A stretch of DNA of 64,000 nt. Origin: Pseudanabaena sp. PCC 6802. Lineage in GTDB: Bacteria; Cyanobacteriota; Cyanobacteriia; Pseudanabaenales; Pseudanabaenaceae. This document shows positions 25,744 to 33,881 of this stretch, piece after piece (positions within the stretch are counted from its first letter, which is position 1; the number at the start of each line of letters is the position of its first letter). The notes below the pieces were generated by a model. The model had not been told where the DNA came from and ran no database searches. It worked only from the letters and a program-made list of their open reading frames with translations. The position numbers were made by a program, and so were the translations under genes. The stretch lies in NCBI RefSeq assembly GCF_000332175.1, contig NZ_KB235914.1, positions 2,047,368 through 2,111,367 on the forward strand, read 5' to 3'.

Positions 25744-26756
25744 TAGGTGGGCTGAGCGTCGATTGTGGTCACCTTGCCAAGGAAAGCGAATTCGCGATCG
25801 CGGGTGATGAAGCCTTCGTTTTCGGCGGTATCGTTATCGCCAGTCACCACGCCCGCTCCCCAGATGATTTCGCCAGACTTGTAAGCGGCACTGGGAGGAT
25901 CGAAGCGGCGCTCCAGGATAACCTCGTTACCCGCTTCGCCTGCCCAAGCAAGCGTGAGGCCGCCAGCATTTTTGTATGCGAAGTTGCCCGGCAAGGCGAT
26001 GCTTTTTTCGCCGCCAGTGATCACCCCATCTCTGTCCGAGCCACTGTTGTAGTCGGTTGCCGCCGCCAGGTTGTAGCTCCGACTGATGCCCGAGTTGGTC
26101 AGGTCAAAGACGTAGACTGGGAACTCGGCAGTGGAGCCAGCGGGGATCTTCTCTGGCAAAGACTCGACAGCCAGGGAGGTGGAGCCAACCGGGGCATTAG
26201 CGCTCAGCTTCGCAATAAACTCGAAATCGTCCGAGTCGTTGAACATCAGGTACTGATTTGCCTGCATCTCGGTCGTGGTCGGACGGAGAAGGCTGATCGA
26301 GACTGCACCTTTCGCCCCTGTGGCAGCGCCGGATACGGCGGTATTAGCCAGGGTGCCAGGAGCGGGTGCCACGGTCGTACCGATAGCGAAAGTGGTGTCG
26401 CTAACTAGGTAGAAAGTGCGATCGCCCCCACTACCGACACCTGGCGCGGTCGCCTTGACCGCGACACCAGCCTTCATAATCACCGCAATCAAGCCGTCGC
26501 GAATCGTTTCGTTCGTGTCCGCGCCCGTGGCGACGTAGGTGTAGTTGATGGAGGCAATCGGAATCGTATAGCTACCTGCGGTGGCAGTACCGCCAATAGT
26601 AATTAGCGAGTTAAACCCGCTCGTATATAAAATTTGATCGGCCAGTCGTGCTCGGGAATTCACGGGCGGAATCCCAACGTACACCTTCGCCTCGCGCCCC
26701 CGAATCTTCTTGCGATTCAGGTCGATAGTTCCTCGTTTCCCTTTAGTAAGCGGCAT
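25743..26756 (-). CDS. Probable major tail tube protein
   Basis: A 337-residue Gly/Ala/Thr-rich beta protein. Its N-terminal part (GTIDLNRKKIRGREAKVYVG) is followed by an inserted Ig-like segment and a C-terminal FAYKNAGGLTLAWAGEAGNEV. It lies between the gp37-like tail terminator and the G/GT chaperones, which is the tail tube slot in siphophages. Assignment rests on position, size and composition. Confidence 0.6.
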   Translation of the reverse strand: MPLTKGKRGTIDLNRKKIRGREAKVYVGIPPVNSRARLADQILYTSGFNSLITIGGTATAGSYTIPIASINYTYVATGADTNETIRDGLIAVIMKAGVAVKATAPGVGSGGDRTFYLVSDTTFAIGTTVAPAPGTLANTAVSGAATGAKGAVSISLLRPTTTEMQANQYLMFNDSDDFEFIAKLSANAPVGSTSLAVESLPEKIPAGSTAEFPVYVFDLTNSGISRSYNLAAATDYNSGSDRDGVITGGEKSIALPGNFAYKNAGGLTLAWAGEAGNEVILERRFDPPSAAYKSGEIIWGAGVVTGDNDTAENEGFITRDREFAFLGKVTTIDAQPT

Positions 26757-27162
26757 CTACAATCACCTCAAAAATCAATGAATAAACCCAAATCCCAGAC
26801 TCATTGAGAGCCTGGGTGACAAACTTTTGCCCGCGCCACTGCATTTCGTTGCAGTATTCGAGCGGTGCCCATCTCGCCAGCTTCGCTCGAATCGCTTCGA
26901 GCAACGGATAGGCTTTCGAGTGCTGTCGCAGATCTTCGTACTTCACCAGCACCTCAAAGATCACCGATTCCATTTCCGAGTTGTAGTCAGGGCGCAGGCT
27001 TTGAGAGGATTGGTAGTTCACGAATACCGCGCCCTTGCTGATCGGTCTGGCCAGCTCGCTAGCGTCTAACGCACCGATCCGCACGTTATGCGCGGAGGCT
27101 AGCGGGGCAAGGCGCTCCAGGATAGCCCGTTCGATTTCTGCTAGGCGTGATTCAGAAGCCAC
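26743..27162 (-). CDS. Mu gp37-like (DUF1834) tail terminator-type protein
   Basis: A protein of about 139 residues starting at GTG 27162 (VASESRLAEIERAIL), 11 bases after a GGAGG; the longer frame upstream shadows the DUF1320 gene. The pattern LAEIERAILERL ... VFVNYQSSQSLRPD ... FEVLVKYEDLRQHSKAYPLLEAI resembles Mu gp37/DUF1834 proteins, thought to act at head-tail joining or tail termination. It overlaps the tail tube gene by 14 bp. Confidence 0.7.
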   Translation of the reverse strand: MASESRLAEIERAILERLAPLASAHNVRIGALDASELARPISKGAVFVNYQSSQSLRPDYNSEMESVIFEVLVKYEDLRQHSKAYPLLEAIRAKLARWAPLEYCNEMQWRGQKFVTQALNESGIWVYSLIFEVIVDAAY

Positions 27163-27604
27163 GCAAAAAATCCTCCGCAAATATTCCCCTGCCCTCGGAA
27201 ACCTGGATATCGCCCTTGGCGGTCTCGATCGCCACAGGTGGTGTCGCGCCACTCAAGCCGAGCGACATTTTGCAAGCGCCGATTAGCTTTAGCTGAGCGA
27301 TCGCTTCGTCAGCCCTGCGAATCACGTCTTCGCGAGCGGAGATCGAATCCATGCGCCGTCTAGCGAGATCCAAAACATAGCCCTTTAACAAAGGTGGCTT
27401 GGGGTCGGCAAACGGCATTTGCTCTGCGACGGCGGGACAAGTGGCGATCATGCCATCGACGATTGCTTCCGCGTCGGCAATATTGCGATTGAGGTTGGCG
27501 CTATTGATCTCGGTTGCCGAAGCATCCCAAAGATTGGATAGCTGCACGACCTCCTCGTAACCGAAGGCATCGACAAAATCCTGTTGAGTGGCGTATCTAC
27601 CCAT
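27152..27604 (-). CDS. Mu gp36-like (DUF1320) head-tail connector
   Basis: A 150-residue protein with the DUF1320 pattern: YATQQDFVDAFGYEEVVQLSN at the N-terminus, then a mostly helical body (NRNIADAEAIVDGMI, LDLARRRMDSISAREDVIRRAD). In Mu this gene follows the capsid gene and encodes a connector. A long perfect palindrome lies just upstream of its start. Confidence 0.8.
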   Translation of the reverse strand: MGRYATQQDFVDAFGYEEVVQLSNLWDASATEINSANLNRNIADAEAIVDGMIATCPAVAEQMPFADPKPPLLKGYVLDLARRRMDSISAREDVIRRADEAIAQLKLIGACKMSLGLSGATPPVAIETAKGDIQVSEGRGIFAEDFLRGF

Positions 27605-27620
27605 ACTTTTGTTCCTTAGA

Positions 27621-27648
27621 TCAAATCCGACAACGTTGTCGGATTTGA
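27621..27648. repeat. 28-bp perfect palindrome, copy 1 (intergenic)
   Basis: The core CCGACAACGTTGTCGG is flanked by TCAAAT and ATTTGA, making a perfect 28-bp palindrome. It lies between the 27653 gene and the DUF1320 gene. Closely similar copies occur at 37013, 43317, 49612 and (variant) 52346. This is the only perfect copy outside coding sequence. Confidence 0.9.
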
Positions 27649-27652
27649 TTTT

Positions 27653-27838
27653 TTATTTACTCTCGACAGGTGCTGGTTCCTTGGACTTGACAGAAGGCTT
27701 AGTGTCAGGCTTTTCAGGCGGCACATCGAGCGTTCCAGACATGGTCATCGCTAATTCCTCAGGCATCTCGACTTTGTCGCCTGGTTGGTAGGTGCGTCCG
27801 TCGTAGCTCAGCCATCCCAATACCTTAAATTCTTTCAA
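27653..27838 (-). CDS. Small phage protein, paralogue of the adjacent 27849 gene
   Basis: A 61-residue protein with a small beta-like N-terminal domain (FKVLGWLSYDGRTYQPGDKVEMPEELA) and a Pro/Lys/Ser-rich tail. It has the same layout as the next gene upstream (NSPLYHDGKRYEPGGIVEM), so the two arose by tandem duplication. It lies between capsid and connector genes. Role unknown; possibly a head completion or decoration component. Confidence 0.6.
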   Translation of the reverse strand: MKEFKVLGWLSYDGRTYQPGDKVEMPEELAMTMSGTLDVPPEKPDTKPSVKSKEPAPVESK

Positions 27839-27848
27839 GCTTCACCTC

Positions 27849-28040
27849 CTATTTCGCTACAGGCTTATCTTCACTCGACGGCTTTTCGGCGGGCTTCGCC
27901 GGAGCCTTTTCGGGGATCTGGTCGCCCAGTACGTCCCGTGGCAATCCTTCAGCCAGGTCGGCGACCATCTCAACTATCCCACCCGGCTCGTACCGCTTCC
28001 CATCGTGATACAGGGGTGAATTTACTTTGTATTTCGGCAT
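27849..28040 (-). CDS. Small phage protein, paralogue of the adjacent 27653 gene
   Basis: A 63-residue protein of the same family as the following gene, with conserved DGKRYEPGG-x-VEM and a Pro/Ala/Lys-rich disordered tail. It starts directly after the capsid gene. Similar short proteins occur at this position in other Mu-like phages, but their function is not established. Confidence 0.6.
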   Translation of the reverse strand: MPKYKVNSPLYHDGKRYEPGGIVEMVADLAEGLPRDVLGDQIPEKAPAKPAEKPSSEDKPVAK

Positions 28041-28049
28041 TTCGGCCTC

Positions 28050-28985
28050 CTAAGCAACAGCATTTTGGATAAAGTAACCAGCCAGATTAGCAACAACCAC
28101 CTCTTTAACGGACTCGCCCACGCGGACGCGAATGCCGCCGTAGAGGCCGATATCTGGATCTTCGCGGGTACCAGCCACTTTTTTGCCGAACTGAGCCGTC
28201 ATCATAAATGACAGTCCCTTGCGGAAATTTGCCAAAGGATCGACTCGAAGCAGCCAAACATGCTTGCCCCAAATATAGCTGCGTGCAGCGGCTTGACCTT
28301 CTTTCGATGAGTCGTACCAGCCTTTACCAATCACGCAGCCCTTCAAGCCAAAGAAATCGGCTACCGCCTGCTGAGAAGCCATGCCATTTGTTACACCAGC
28401 ATTGCCGAATAAGGCGTTGATGATTTTGGGATGGGTGCGCAGCTTTGTCCAGGCTAGCTGTCCGGCTACCAAATGCGTAAAGGTTACTGGCGCAGAATCA
28501 AGCGCCGTGGTGATCGTGCCAACCGGGTCGCTATTGGTAAAATCCGAAAACTGTGAAGTGCCCGAAAGCGTGACGCGGTTGGTAGTCGGGAAAGTGGCAA
28601 GCGTTGACATGGTTGTGGCAACGCGCAACTCTCGATCGCGCATCACATCGTCGGTCAAGGCTTCTACTGCGTCGCTCGCCAAATCCACGCCCGGAACCTG
28701 ATTCATCACATCCTTGTAAGGAATTGGATCTTCAAGCCCGTAATCTTCTGTAGAAACGGTTTTCAGAGTACTGGTGTACTCGACCTCGTTTGGCCTGGAT
28801 GTGCGGCCCACCTTCGTATCTGGAATCCTGAATGCCTGGTCGATACTGTACTCGCGATAATCAAACTGGCTCTGTGGCACGATGATGCGCGGCGAAATTA
28901 TATCGGCGATATAGTCGTCGTTGCGATACGCGATCGCAATGCCGGACTCCCTTGGCTTAAACTCAAATGGCGCTTGTGGTGCCAT
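28050..28985 (-). CDS. Major capsid protein (Mu T-like)
   Basis: A 311-residue protein after the protease/scaffold and DUF2190 genes. It has an N-terminal FEFKPRESGIAIAYRNDDYIAD segment, then YREYSIDQAFRIPDTKVGR, and a C-terminal core with THPKIINALFGNAGV and VDPLANFRKGLSFMM. Length and pattern match the HK97-fold major heads of Mu-like phages. It forms the icosahedral shell and does not carry an obvious pro-domain; Mu T is also made with a separate scaffold. Confidence 0.85.
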   Translation of the reverse strand: MAPQAPFEFKPRESGIAIAYRNDDYIADIISPRIIVPQSQFDYREYSIDQAFRIPDTKVGRTSRPNEVEYTSTLKTVSTEDYGLEDPIPYKDVMNQVPGVDLASDAVEALTDDVMRDRELRVATTMSTLATFPTTNRVTLSGTSQFSDFTNSDPVGTITTALDSAPVTFTHLVAGQLAWTKLRTHPKIINALFGNAGVTNGMASQQAVADFFGLKGCVIGKGWYDSSKEGQAAARSYIWGKHVWLLRVDPLANFRKGLSFMMTAQFGKKVAGTREDPDIGLYGGIRVRVGESVKEVVVANLAGYFIQNAVA

Positions 28986-29000
28986 ACTTCCTCCCTATAA

Positions 29001-29381
29001 TTAACCCTGAACAGATCCTTTGGCCACATCGACAAATCCAATGTCGCCCAACACGCCGGAAACAAAAGCCGTGCCGATGATGCGATTGTTTGCGCCCGCA
29101 GCGGGCGCGGCGGCAACTGCTCGCCCCTGAGCGTCCGAGGTCAGCAGAGCGCCCCTGGTTATCGTGCCGCCATACTCAACCTTTTGCAGCCCGTTGAGAT
29201 AGCCATCCACCCGATCGCCGACCGCATCCGCGCCCAGGATTCCGGTAACGCCGATCAGGGCATCGGTAGCTGCCGTGGCCAAAACTACGGAGCCGTCAGC
29301 CGAGCCAAATTTAAAGATCCGATATCTGGGAATCGCGCCCTCGGCGGTGAAATTCTTGGCCAAACCCATTGATTGCGACAT
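29001..29381 (-). CDS. Capsid decoration protein, DUF2190 family
   Basis: A 126-residue beta-barrel-like protein. The pattern IFKFGSADGSVVLATAATDALIGVTG, EYGGTITRGALLTSDAQGRAVAA and NRIIGTAF is typical of DUF2190, small outer capsid decoration proteins. It lies between protease and major capsid genes, as in other Mu-like heads. Confidence 0.82.
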   Translation of the reverse strand: MSQSMGLAKNFTAEGAIPRYRIFKFGSADGSVVLATAATDALIGVTGILGADAVGDRVDGYLNGLQKVEYGGTITRGALLTSDAQGRAVAAAPAAGANNRIIGTAFVSGVLGDIGFVDVAKGSVQG

Positions 29382-29392
29382 AGTTCCTCGCC

Positions 29393-30463
29393 CTAAATTT
29401 TCAATTCTCTAGCGGCTTCGGCAAACGAGATTTCGATGCCTTCGGCTTTGCGCTTGTTTCTGTGCTCGGTGATTTTGCGGGCGATCGCTTCGGCATCGCT
29501 CGCATCCACCTGCTCCTGACCCGCACTGGATTCTTTGAACTCCACAATCGCCGCGCGGTTTTCCAAGGATTTCTTGAACAGATCCAGTGGCGACTCGGAT
29601 TTACGATCGCCGCCTTCGCCGAATTCCACGGGCTGCGAATCCGCCAGCGCCTGCATCGTCGCTAGCAGCGCTGGCTTTTCGCCAGGCGTAACCTTGCCTG
29701 CATTGCTTAGCTTGTCAAAGAATTCCGAGAATTCTATGGTTTTCAAGTCTTTCTCGCGTTTGGCGAGCGCCGCCGCCCACGCTTCAAGTTCTTGTTTTCT
29801 CGCGTCAAGCTCTTGTTTTCTTGCTTCTTCTTCGGCGGTCATTGTCACCTCGCTATAACTTTGCTCCATCACTCCTGTCATTGCCGCCTTCTCCTGTATG
29901 GGAGCGGCAATCATCGCCTCGATTAGATGTCGAGGCAAAAACTTCTCGGCGACTTCAACGCCCTTTTCTTCGATCATGAAGTCGCGCACGCCCGACATCG
30001 CCTGGGCGATCGCGCTATCCATCCAGCCACTAAAACTTATTTCCCCAAACTCAATGCAAACTTCCTCTTCCTCGCCCTCAGTAAAACTGGGCGACTCCAT
30101 ACCCTTGACTCCAGGAATCTGGACGGCAGCAAGGTGCCTGATTCCCCACTTACCTGGAACTGGGTTTGCTTTATCACTGGGGGCGTACAACCTGGCACTC
30201 AGCTTGGGATACCTACCTGCGTTTACAGCTTCGGCAAACTCGGTCACTACCCTGTGAGGCAGCGCGTAGAGCTTCTCACCGACCGCGAACACGGCTTTAA
30301 CCAAACCCTGGTTGGGCTTGCTTTCGTCGTGCCCGATCAGGATAGGCGCTTCGTGGCGATTGCGATCGTAGGTCGCCGCCATTTCCTGGATATCGGCGGC
30401 GGTGAACGTGCGTTCAACGCCCCGAGAATCTACGTGTTTTCCCGCCCTGATAATCTCCAGCAT
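29393..30463 (-). CDS. Mu gpI-like head maturation protease / scaffold
   Basis: A 356-residue protein. The N-terminal protease part starts with FTAADIQEMAATYDRNRHEAPILIGHDES (His in GHDES) and continues KLSARLYAPSDKANPVPGKWGIRHLAAVQIPG, the Mu gpI protease pattern. The C-terminal third is a Glu/Lys/Arg-rich coiled coil (EEARKQELDARKQELEAW), the scaffold portion. In Mu an internal start makes the scaffold alone; an ATG near residue 195-204 could do the same here. Confidence 0.88.
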   Translation of the reverse strand: MLEIIRAGKHVDSRGVERTFTAADIQEMAATYDRNRHEAPILIGHDESKPNQGLVKAVFAVGEKLYALPHRVVTEFAEAVNAGRYPKLSARLYAPSDKANPVPGKWGIRHLAAVQIPGVKGMESPSFTEGEEEEVCIEFGEISFSGWMDSAIAQAMSGVRDFMIEEKGVEVAEKFLPRHLIEAMIAAPIQEKAAMTGVMEQSYSEVTMTAEEEARKQELDARKQELEAWAAALAKREKDLKTIEFSEFFDKLSNAGKVTPGEKPALLATMQALADSQPVEFGEGGDRKSESPLDLFKKSLENRAAIVEFKESSAGQEQVDASDAEAIARKITEHRNKRKAEGIEISFAEAARELKI

Positions 30464-30502
30464 TTCTAGTCAGCAAAATCGGCGTAAATTATATATCGCT
30501 AA

Positions 30503-30823
30503 CTACCTTTCGGCTTTGACAGTGAAGTAGGCCTCCAGCAGACTTCCATTGCACTCGAACTTTAGCTCCACGCGATAGACCGCGCGATCCTGTAAATCCC
30601 TCAACAGCGGTAGCCTAGCCTTGGTTCCACTGAATTCAACCGTACCGCTCGGCATCACCGATGCGGTCATGTCGGCGTAAGCACCGCCATCTTCGCCGAC
30701 CAGAAAAACCTTTACCTGCGGGTTTTGCGGAGCGCTGCACCAATTCGCGCAATCCACCTCGTAGGCGATCGCCTCGTCAACCCCCTGCCTCTGCTGCCCC
30801 TCTCGCACTGTTCTGCTAGCCAC
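30503..30823 (-). CDS. Small structural protein, unknown
   Basis: A 106-residue beta-rich protein (NPQVKVFLVGEDGGAYADM, RVELKFECNGSLLEAYFTVK) that may form an Ig-like sandwich. It overlaps the repeat-protein gene by 8 bp. Function unknown; probably a virion accessory protein. Confidence 0.5.
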   Translation of the reverse strand: MASRTVREGQQRQGVDEAIAYEVDCANWCSAPQNPQVKVFLVGEDGGAYADMTASVMPSGTVEFSGTKARLPLLRDLQDRAVYRVELKFECNGSLLEAYFTVKAER

Positions 30824-32051
30824 CGCGTTCCTCCAGATTTAAGTTAAAATCTCGCTTCTCTAGCGATAGATCGAACAGGCGCTCGTCCAGCGTCAAGCCC
30901 TGCGACCTTGCATACAAGCTCAAAGCCACCACGGCGGCTATCTGCGTCCCGATCGAGCTATCGCTGACCAGCGCCAGGGCTTTGGCGAGCGATACTGCCG
31001 TCTCGTAACTGATGCCGCCCATAACACCAAACGCCAGCGCTTTCGCGACCTCGGTTACCGCACTTAAATCTGCTTGGGCTTCAGCGCCAAAGCCCGCCGC
31101 CATCGCCAGGTTTAGCGCTTCTTCCTGCGCGATCGTCACGCCCACCGACAACGCCAGTGTCACAGCTAGTGCCGTCCCCGCCTCCAGAGAGGTACTGGCG
31201 ACAGAAGTAAGTGCCAAGCTGCGTGCCAGGGCGGCAGCGCAAACCAGTGTGGCGGTATTGTCGAGGGTTATCCCCTCGGTACGCGCCAGGGCAAGCGTGG
31301 CATTTATGATGCCTGCAACCGAGAAATCGGTTGCAAACCCTTCGGTGCGCGAAAAGGCTTGCAATGCCCCCAGGTCGGCATTTGCGCTAGGCGCGACTGC
31401 GTTTGACTGCGCCAAATCCAATGCCGCCACAAAATCGATCGCCGCCGCCTCCGACATCCCCGCCGATCGCGCCAAACTCACCGCGCTATCAAGAACGCTT
31501 GCCGCACTAGCCGTTAAACCTTCGGTACGGGCTAGAGCGAGCAGCGTTACTAACGAGGCGATCGCCACAGTCCCGAAACCCTCGGTACGCGCCAGAGCCG
31601 CATCTACGCTTAAGTCGCTATTCACGATCCAGGTCGCTGCCAGCACCCTAGCCAGCGGCAGCGCACCATCAATCGTCATCCCCGCCGCGAAGCTTAAGCC
31701 AAGGGATTTGGCGATCGTCACGGAGCTATCGATCGCGCCACCAGCAACAGTGGCGAGCTGCAGCGTTCTAGCAAAAATCTGAGAGGCCGCATTCAGATCG
31801 GCAATATTGCCGCCGTCAAATCCCGCAGTTTTGCCAAACGCCATGCCTGCGTCCAGGACGGCATTGTTGAGAGTAGCAAAATTTTCGATCCTCTCAAACG
31901 CGGCAGCAACCTCGTAAATATTGGAATTGGAATCGTAGTACTGATCGGCCAGGATCGCCCCGATTCCAGGAAAAGGTGTACCTCGAAGCGGTGGTGCAAA
32001 CAAATTGTTTGCACCCGGTTTTCGGAATCTCAACTGCTTGTATACACCCAT
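30816..32051 (-). CDS. Repetitive phage protein, ~20-residue repeats (fibre-like)
   Basis: A 411-residue protein. From about residue 50 to 385 it is built of some 14 degenerate repeats of about 20-21 residues, consensus LARTEG-(F/L)-T-x-x-A-x-A-x-L-x-x-A-x-x. The clearest units are ALARTEGLTASAASVLDSA and ALARTEGITLDNTATLV. It ends with FDLSLEKRDFNLNLEERGG, a beta-type tail. Such repeats form long fibres or rods. It lies in the head module with two other unknown structural genes, so it may be a head or tail fibre. Confidence 0.6.
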   Translation of the reverse strand: MGVYKQLRFRKPGANNLFAPPLRGTPFPGIGAILADQYYDSNSNIYEVAAAFERIENFATLNNAVLDAGMAFGKTAGFDGGNIADLNAASQIFARTLQLATVAGGAIDSSVTIAKSLGLSFAAGMTIDGALPLARVLAATWIVNSDLSVDAALARTEGFGTVAIASLVTLLALARTEGLTASAASVLDSAVSLARSAGMSEAAAIDFVAALDLAQSNAVAPSANADLGALQAFSRTEGFATDFSVAGIINATLALARTEGITLDNTATLVCAAALARSLALTSVASTSLEAGTALAVTLALSVGVTIAQEEALNLAMAAGFGAEAQADLSAVTEVAKALAFGVMGGISYETAVSLAKALALVSDSSIGTQIAAVVALSLYARSQGLTLDERLFDLSLEKRDFNLNLEERGG

Positions 32052-32857
32052 CAGCCTTGCACCAAATTCCAGGAACCCGTAAACGTGCCAGACGTGGCGT
32101 TACTCAGCAGCGCCGCAAACCAGAGGCAGGCATCGTCGTAGATACGCGGCAAGCCCGTTCCCGCGAAATCCAGGTTCGCGCCAATGTTGACCTGGCCCAT
32201 TGCAGCAGTCAAGATGCGCCTGGCGCAGGTCACGCCGAAGTTGCCCGCCGTGCCAGTACTCCCGGAAAGTGTGACATTTGTCACGGTCTTGATTGGTTGT
32301 CCTGCGTTCGGAATAATCCTGAAAAGCCTACTCGGTTGGTTGGCGGGTGAAGCCCCTCCCATAACAATTGCAGGAGCATTTCTAGCAACGTCATTTTGAT
32401 CGGTGTAAGCGACAGTAGCGTTGGCAGCGGTAGTGCCGATCGCCGTATAAATCTCAAAAAACCACTCGACATCGCTGCCGTCAACAGCCGCGCCTCTATT
32501 GGCGGGAATCACGCCATTAATAGCTTGCGCCGATCCCGCCACCGTACCGCTCAATCCGCCCATATGACCCAGGCGATCGTACAGCGTCAGGTAGTGCGAA
32601 GCGCTGCCCGCACAATTAAAATTACTCAAATACGAAAGCGCGGGCGCAGTCGGATTGGCAAACGGCCACCCGCCTGCCGTAGCGTCTGTGCAAGTAGCCC
32701 ATACCCCGGGCGCACTGCCTGCAGCAGGGAAGCCAGCACTCAGCCACAGCGACGATAGCGCTCCGGCCAGTTGCGTGCTGGGGCCAGTCTTGGACAGTAG
32801 GCCCAGTTGGGCGGTGGGCAGCGCCGCGACCAACTGGTCGTAGTTGGAGATAGTCAT
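32051..32857 (-). CDS. Phage structural protein, unknown
   Basis: A 268-residue Gly/Ala/Ser/Thr-rich protein (HYLTLYDRLGHMGGLSGT, WFFEIYTAIGTTAANATVAYTDQ). Composition and context point to a virion surface or fibre protein. Its stop overlaps the start of the repeat protein gene by one base. No family recognised. Confidence 0.55.
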   Translation of the reverse strand: MTISNYDQLVAALPTAQLGLLSKTGPSTQLAGALSSLWLSAGFPAAGSAPGVWATCTDATAGGWPFANPTAPALSYLSNFNCAGSASHYLTLYDRLGHMGGLSGTVAGSAQAINGVIPANRGAAVDGSDVEWFFEIYTAIGTTAANATVAYTDQNDVARNAPAIVMGGASPANQPSRLFRIIPNAGQPIKTVTNVTLSGSTGTAGNFGVTCARRILTAAMGQVNIGANLDFAGTGLPRIYDDACLWFAALLSNATSGTFTGSWNLVQG

Positions 32858-33369
32858 TAGCTTGCGGTGAGGGTAATTGTGACGTTTAAGGTATCGCCAT
32901 TAACAACGGAGCGATTGCCGCCCGTGAAGTTACCTTCGCCGTACAGTATCCCCGATGTGCCCGTGGCAGCGGTGCAGATAAAAGCGCCCGCCACGGTATT
33001 GTTAGCGAGGATCGGGAATACCGCTTTACTGGCGGAGTTATCCACGGAGCCAGCAGCTACGGTACCTAGAGTCAGTGCCTGACGGTTGCCAGTGTAGGCC
33101 GTGCCCGGCGCTAGCTCAGTCCAGCCCGCGTGGCTTGCGAGTGTATCGCCTGCGGCGTAGGTGGGAGCGGAGGCACCGTTCACCAGGCCTACAAACCACG
33201 AAGCGGTATAAGCAGAAGCTTTAAAGTGCTTGTTGAGCGAATCGTTCAGGCCTTCTGTAGTGACGAGGTTGTCAAACTCCTCAGCCCACTTGAGGTTGCC
33301 GTCTTTGTCGAAGCATTCGACAACGTAATGGTTTTCGAGCGTGCGCGTACCCAGTTCTACTACCTGCAT
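32857..33369 (-). CDS. Phage structural protein, unknown
   Basis: A 170-residue protein. EEFDNLVTTEGLNDSLNKHFKA is followed by a beta-rich body with WFVGLVNGASAPTYAAGDTL, GWTELAPGTAYTGNRQAL and SKAVFPILANNTVAGAFIC. This layout recurs in phage proteins near head-tail or fibre genes, but no function is established. It overlaps the next gene start by one base. Confidence 0.55.
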   Translation of the reverse strand: MQVVELGTRTLENHYVVECFDKDGNLKWAEEFDNLVTTEGLNDSLNKHFKASAYTASWFVGLVNGASAPTYAAGDTLASHAGWTELAPGTAYTGNRQALTLGTVAAGSVDNSASKAVFPILANNTVAGAFICTAATGTSGILYGEGNFTGGNRSVVNGDTLNVTITLTAS

Positions 33370-33425
33370 GTGTTTTCCGTGTAAAGCGGGTAGATTTTAT
33401 ACGCTGCCCGGCGATGCGGCTCTCG

Positions 33426-33878
33426 CTACTCGCCAATAAAGTCTTCAATAATCGCTACTATCTCTTCTACGTCAGCATCGCTTACCCCCAAGAAAGGTCG
33501 AGCGGGAATATTTCGCCTCGGAGCGCCTAGCTGATGGATAGCACCCAGACTGTACGCGCCGATGGCGACGTTCGTGCCGATCGCTACGCCATCTTTGCCC
33601 TGGAGCTGATAGGCGATCGACGCTCGCAAATCGCCTTTGAATTGCAGGATCTTGTCAATGCCCCGCCGCTTCTGCTTTTGCGCTGCGTATTTGGGGCTTA
33701 ACGCTCTCCACGCCGATCCGTCAGGACTGGATTCGTTGGCGAAGTTTTCTTCCGCGCGCATGCGCATGTATTCGCCGATGTTTCGCATGGCAGGCGAAAG
33801 GTCGCTCGTCTTTTCTGCCAGCCTTTGCAGGGCTTCGTTAATCTCGCGATCGTCTACCGTGATTTCCAAGAATGCCAT
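33426..33878 (-). CDS. Mu gpG-like virion morphogenesis protein
   Basis: A 150-residue protein matching the Mu gpG (Phage_tail_S) pattern: LEITVDDREINEALQRLAEK at the N-terminus, then SSPDGSAWRALSPKYAAQK, ILQFKGDLRASIAYQ and the C-terminal RNIPARPFLGVSDADVEEI. It acts in head-tail assembly in this family. It lies 3 bp after gpF. Confidence 0.85.
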   Translation of the reverse strand: MAFLEITVDDREINEALQRLAEKTSDLSPAMRNIGEYMRMRAEENFANESSPDGSAWRALSPKYAAQKQKRRGIDKILQFKGDLRASIAYQLQGKDGVAIGTNVAIGAYSLGAIHQLGAPRRNIPARPFLGVSDADVEEIVAIIEDFIGE

Positions 33879-33881
33879 AGG

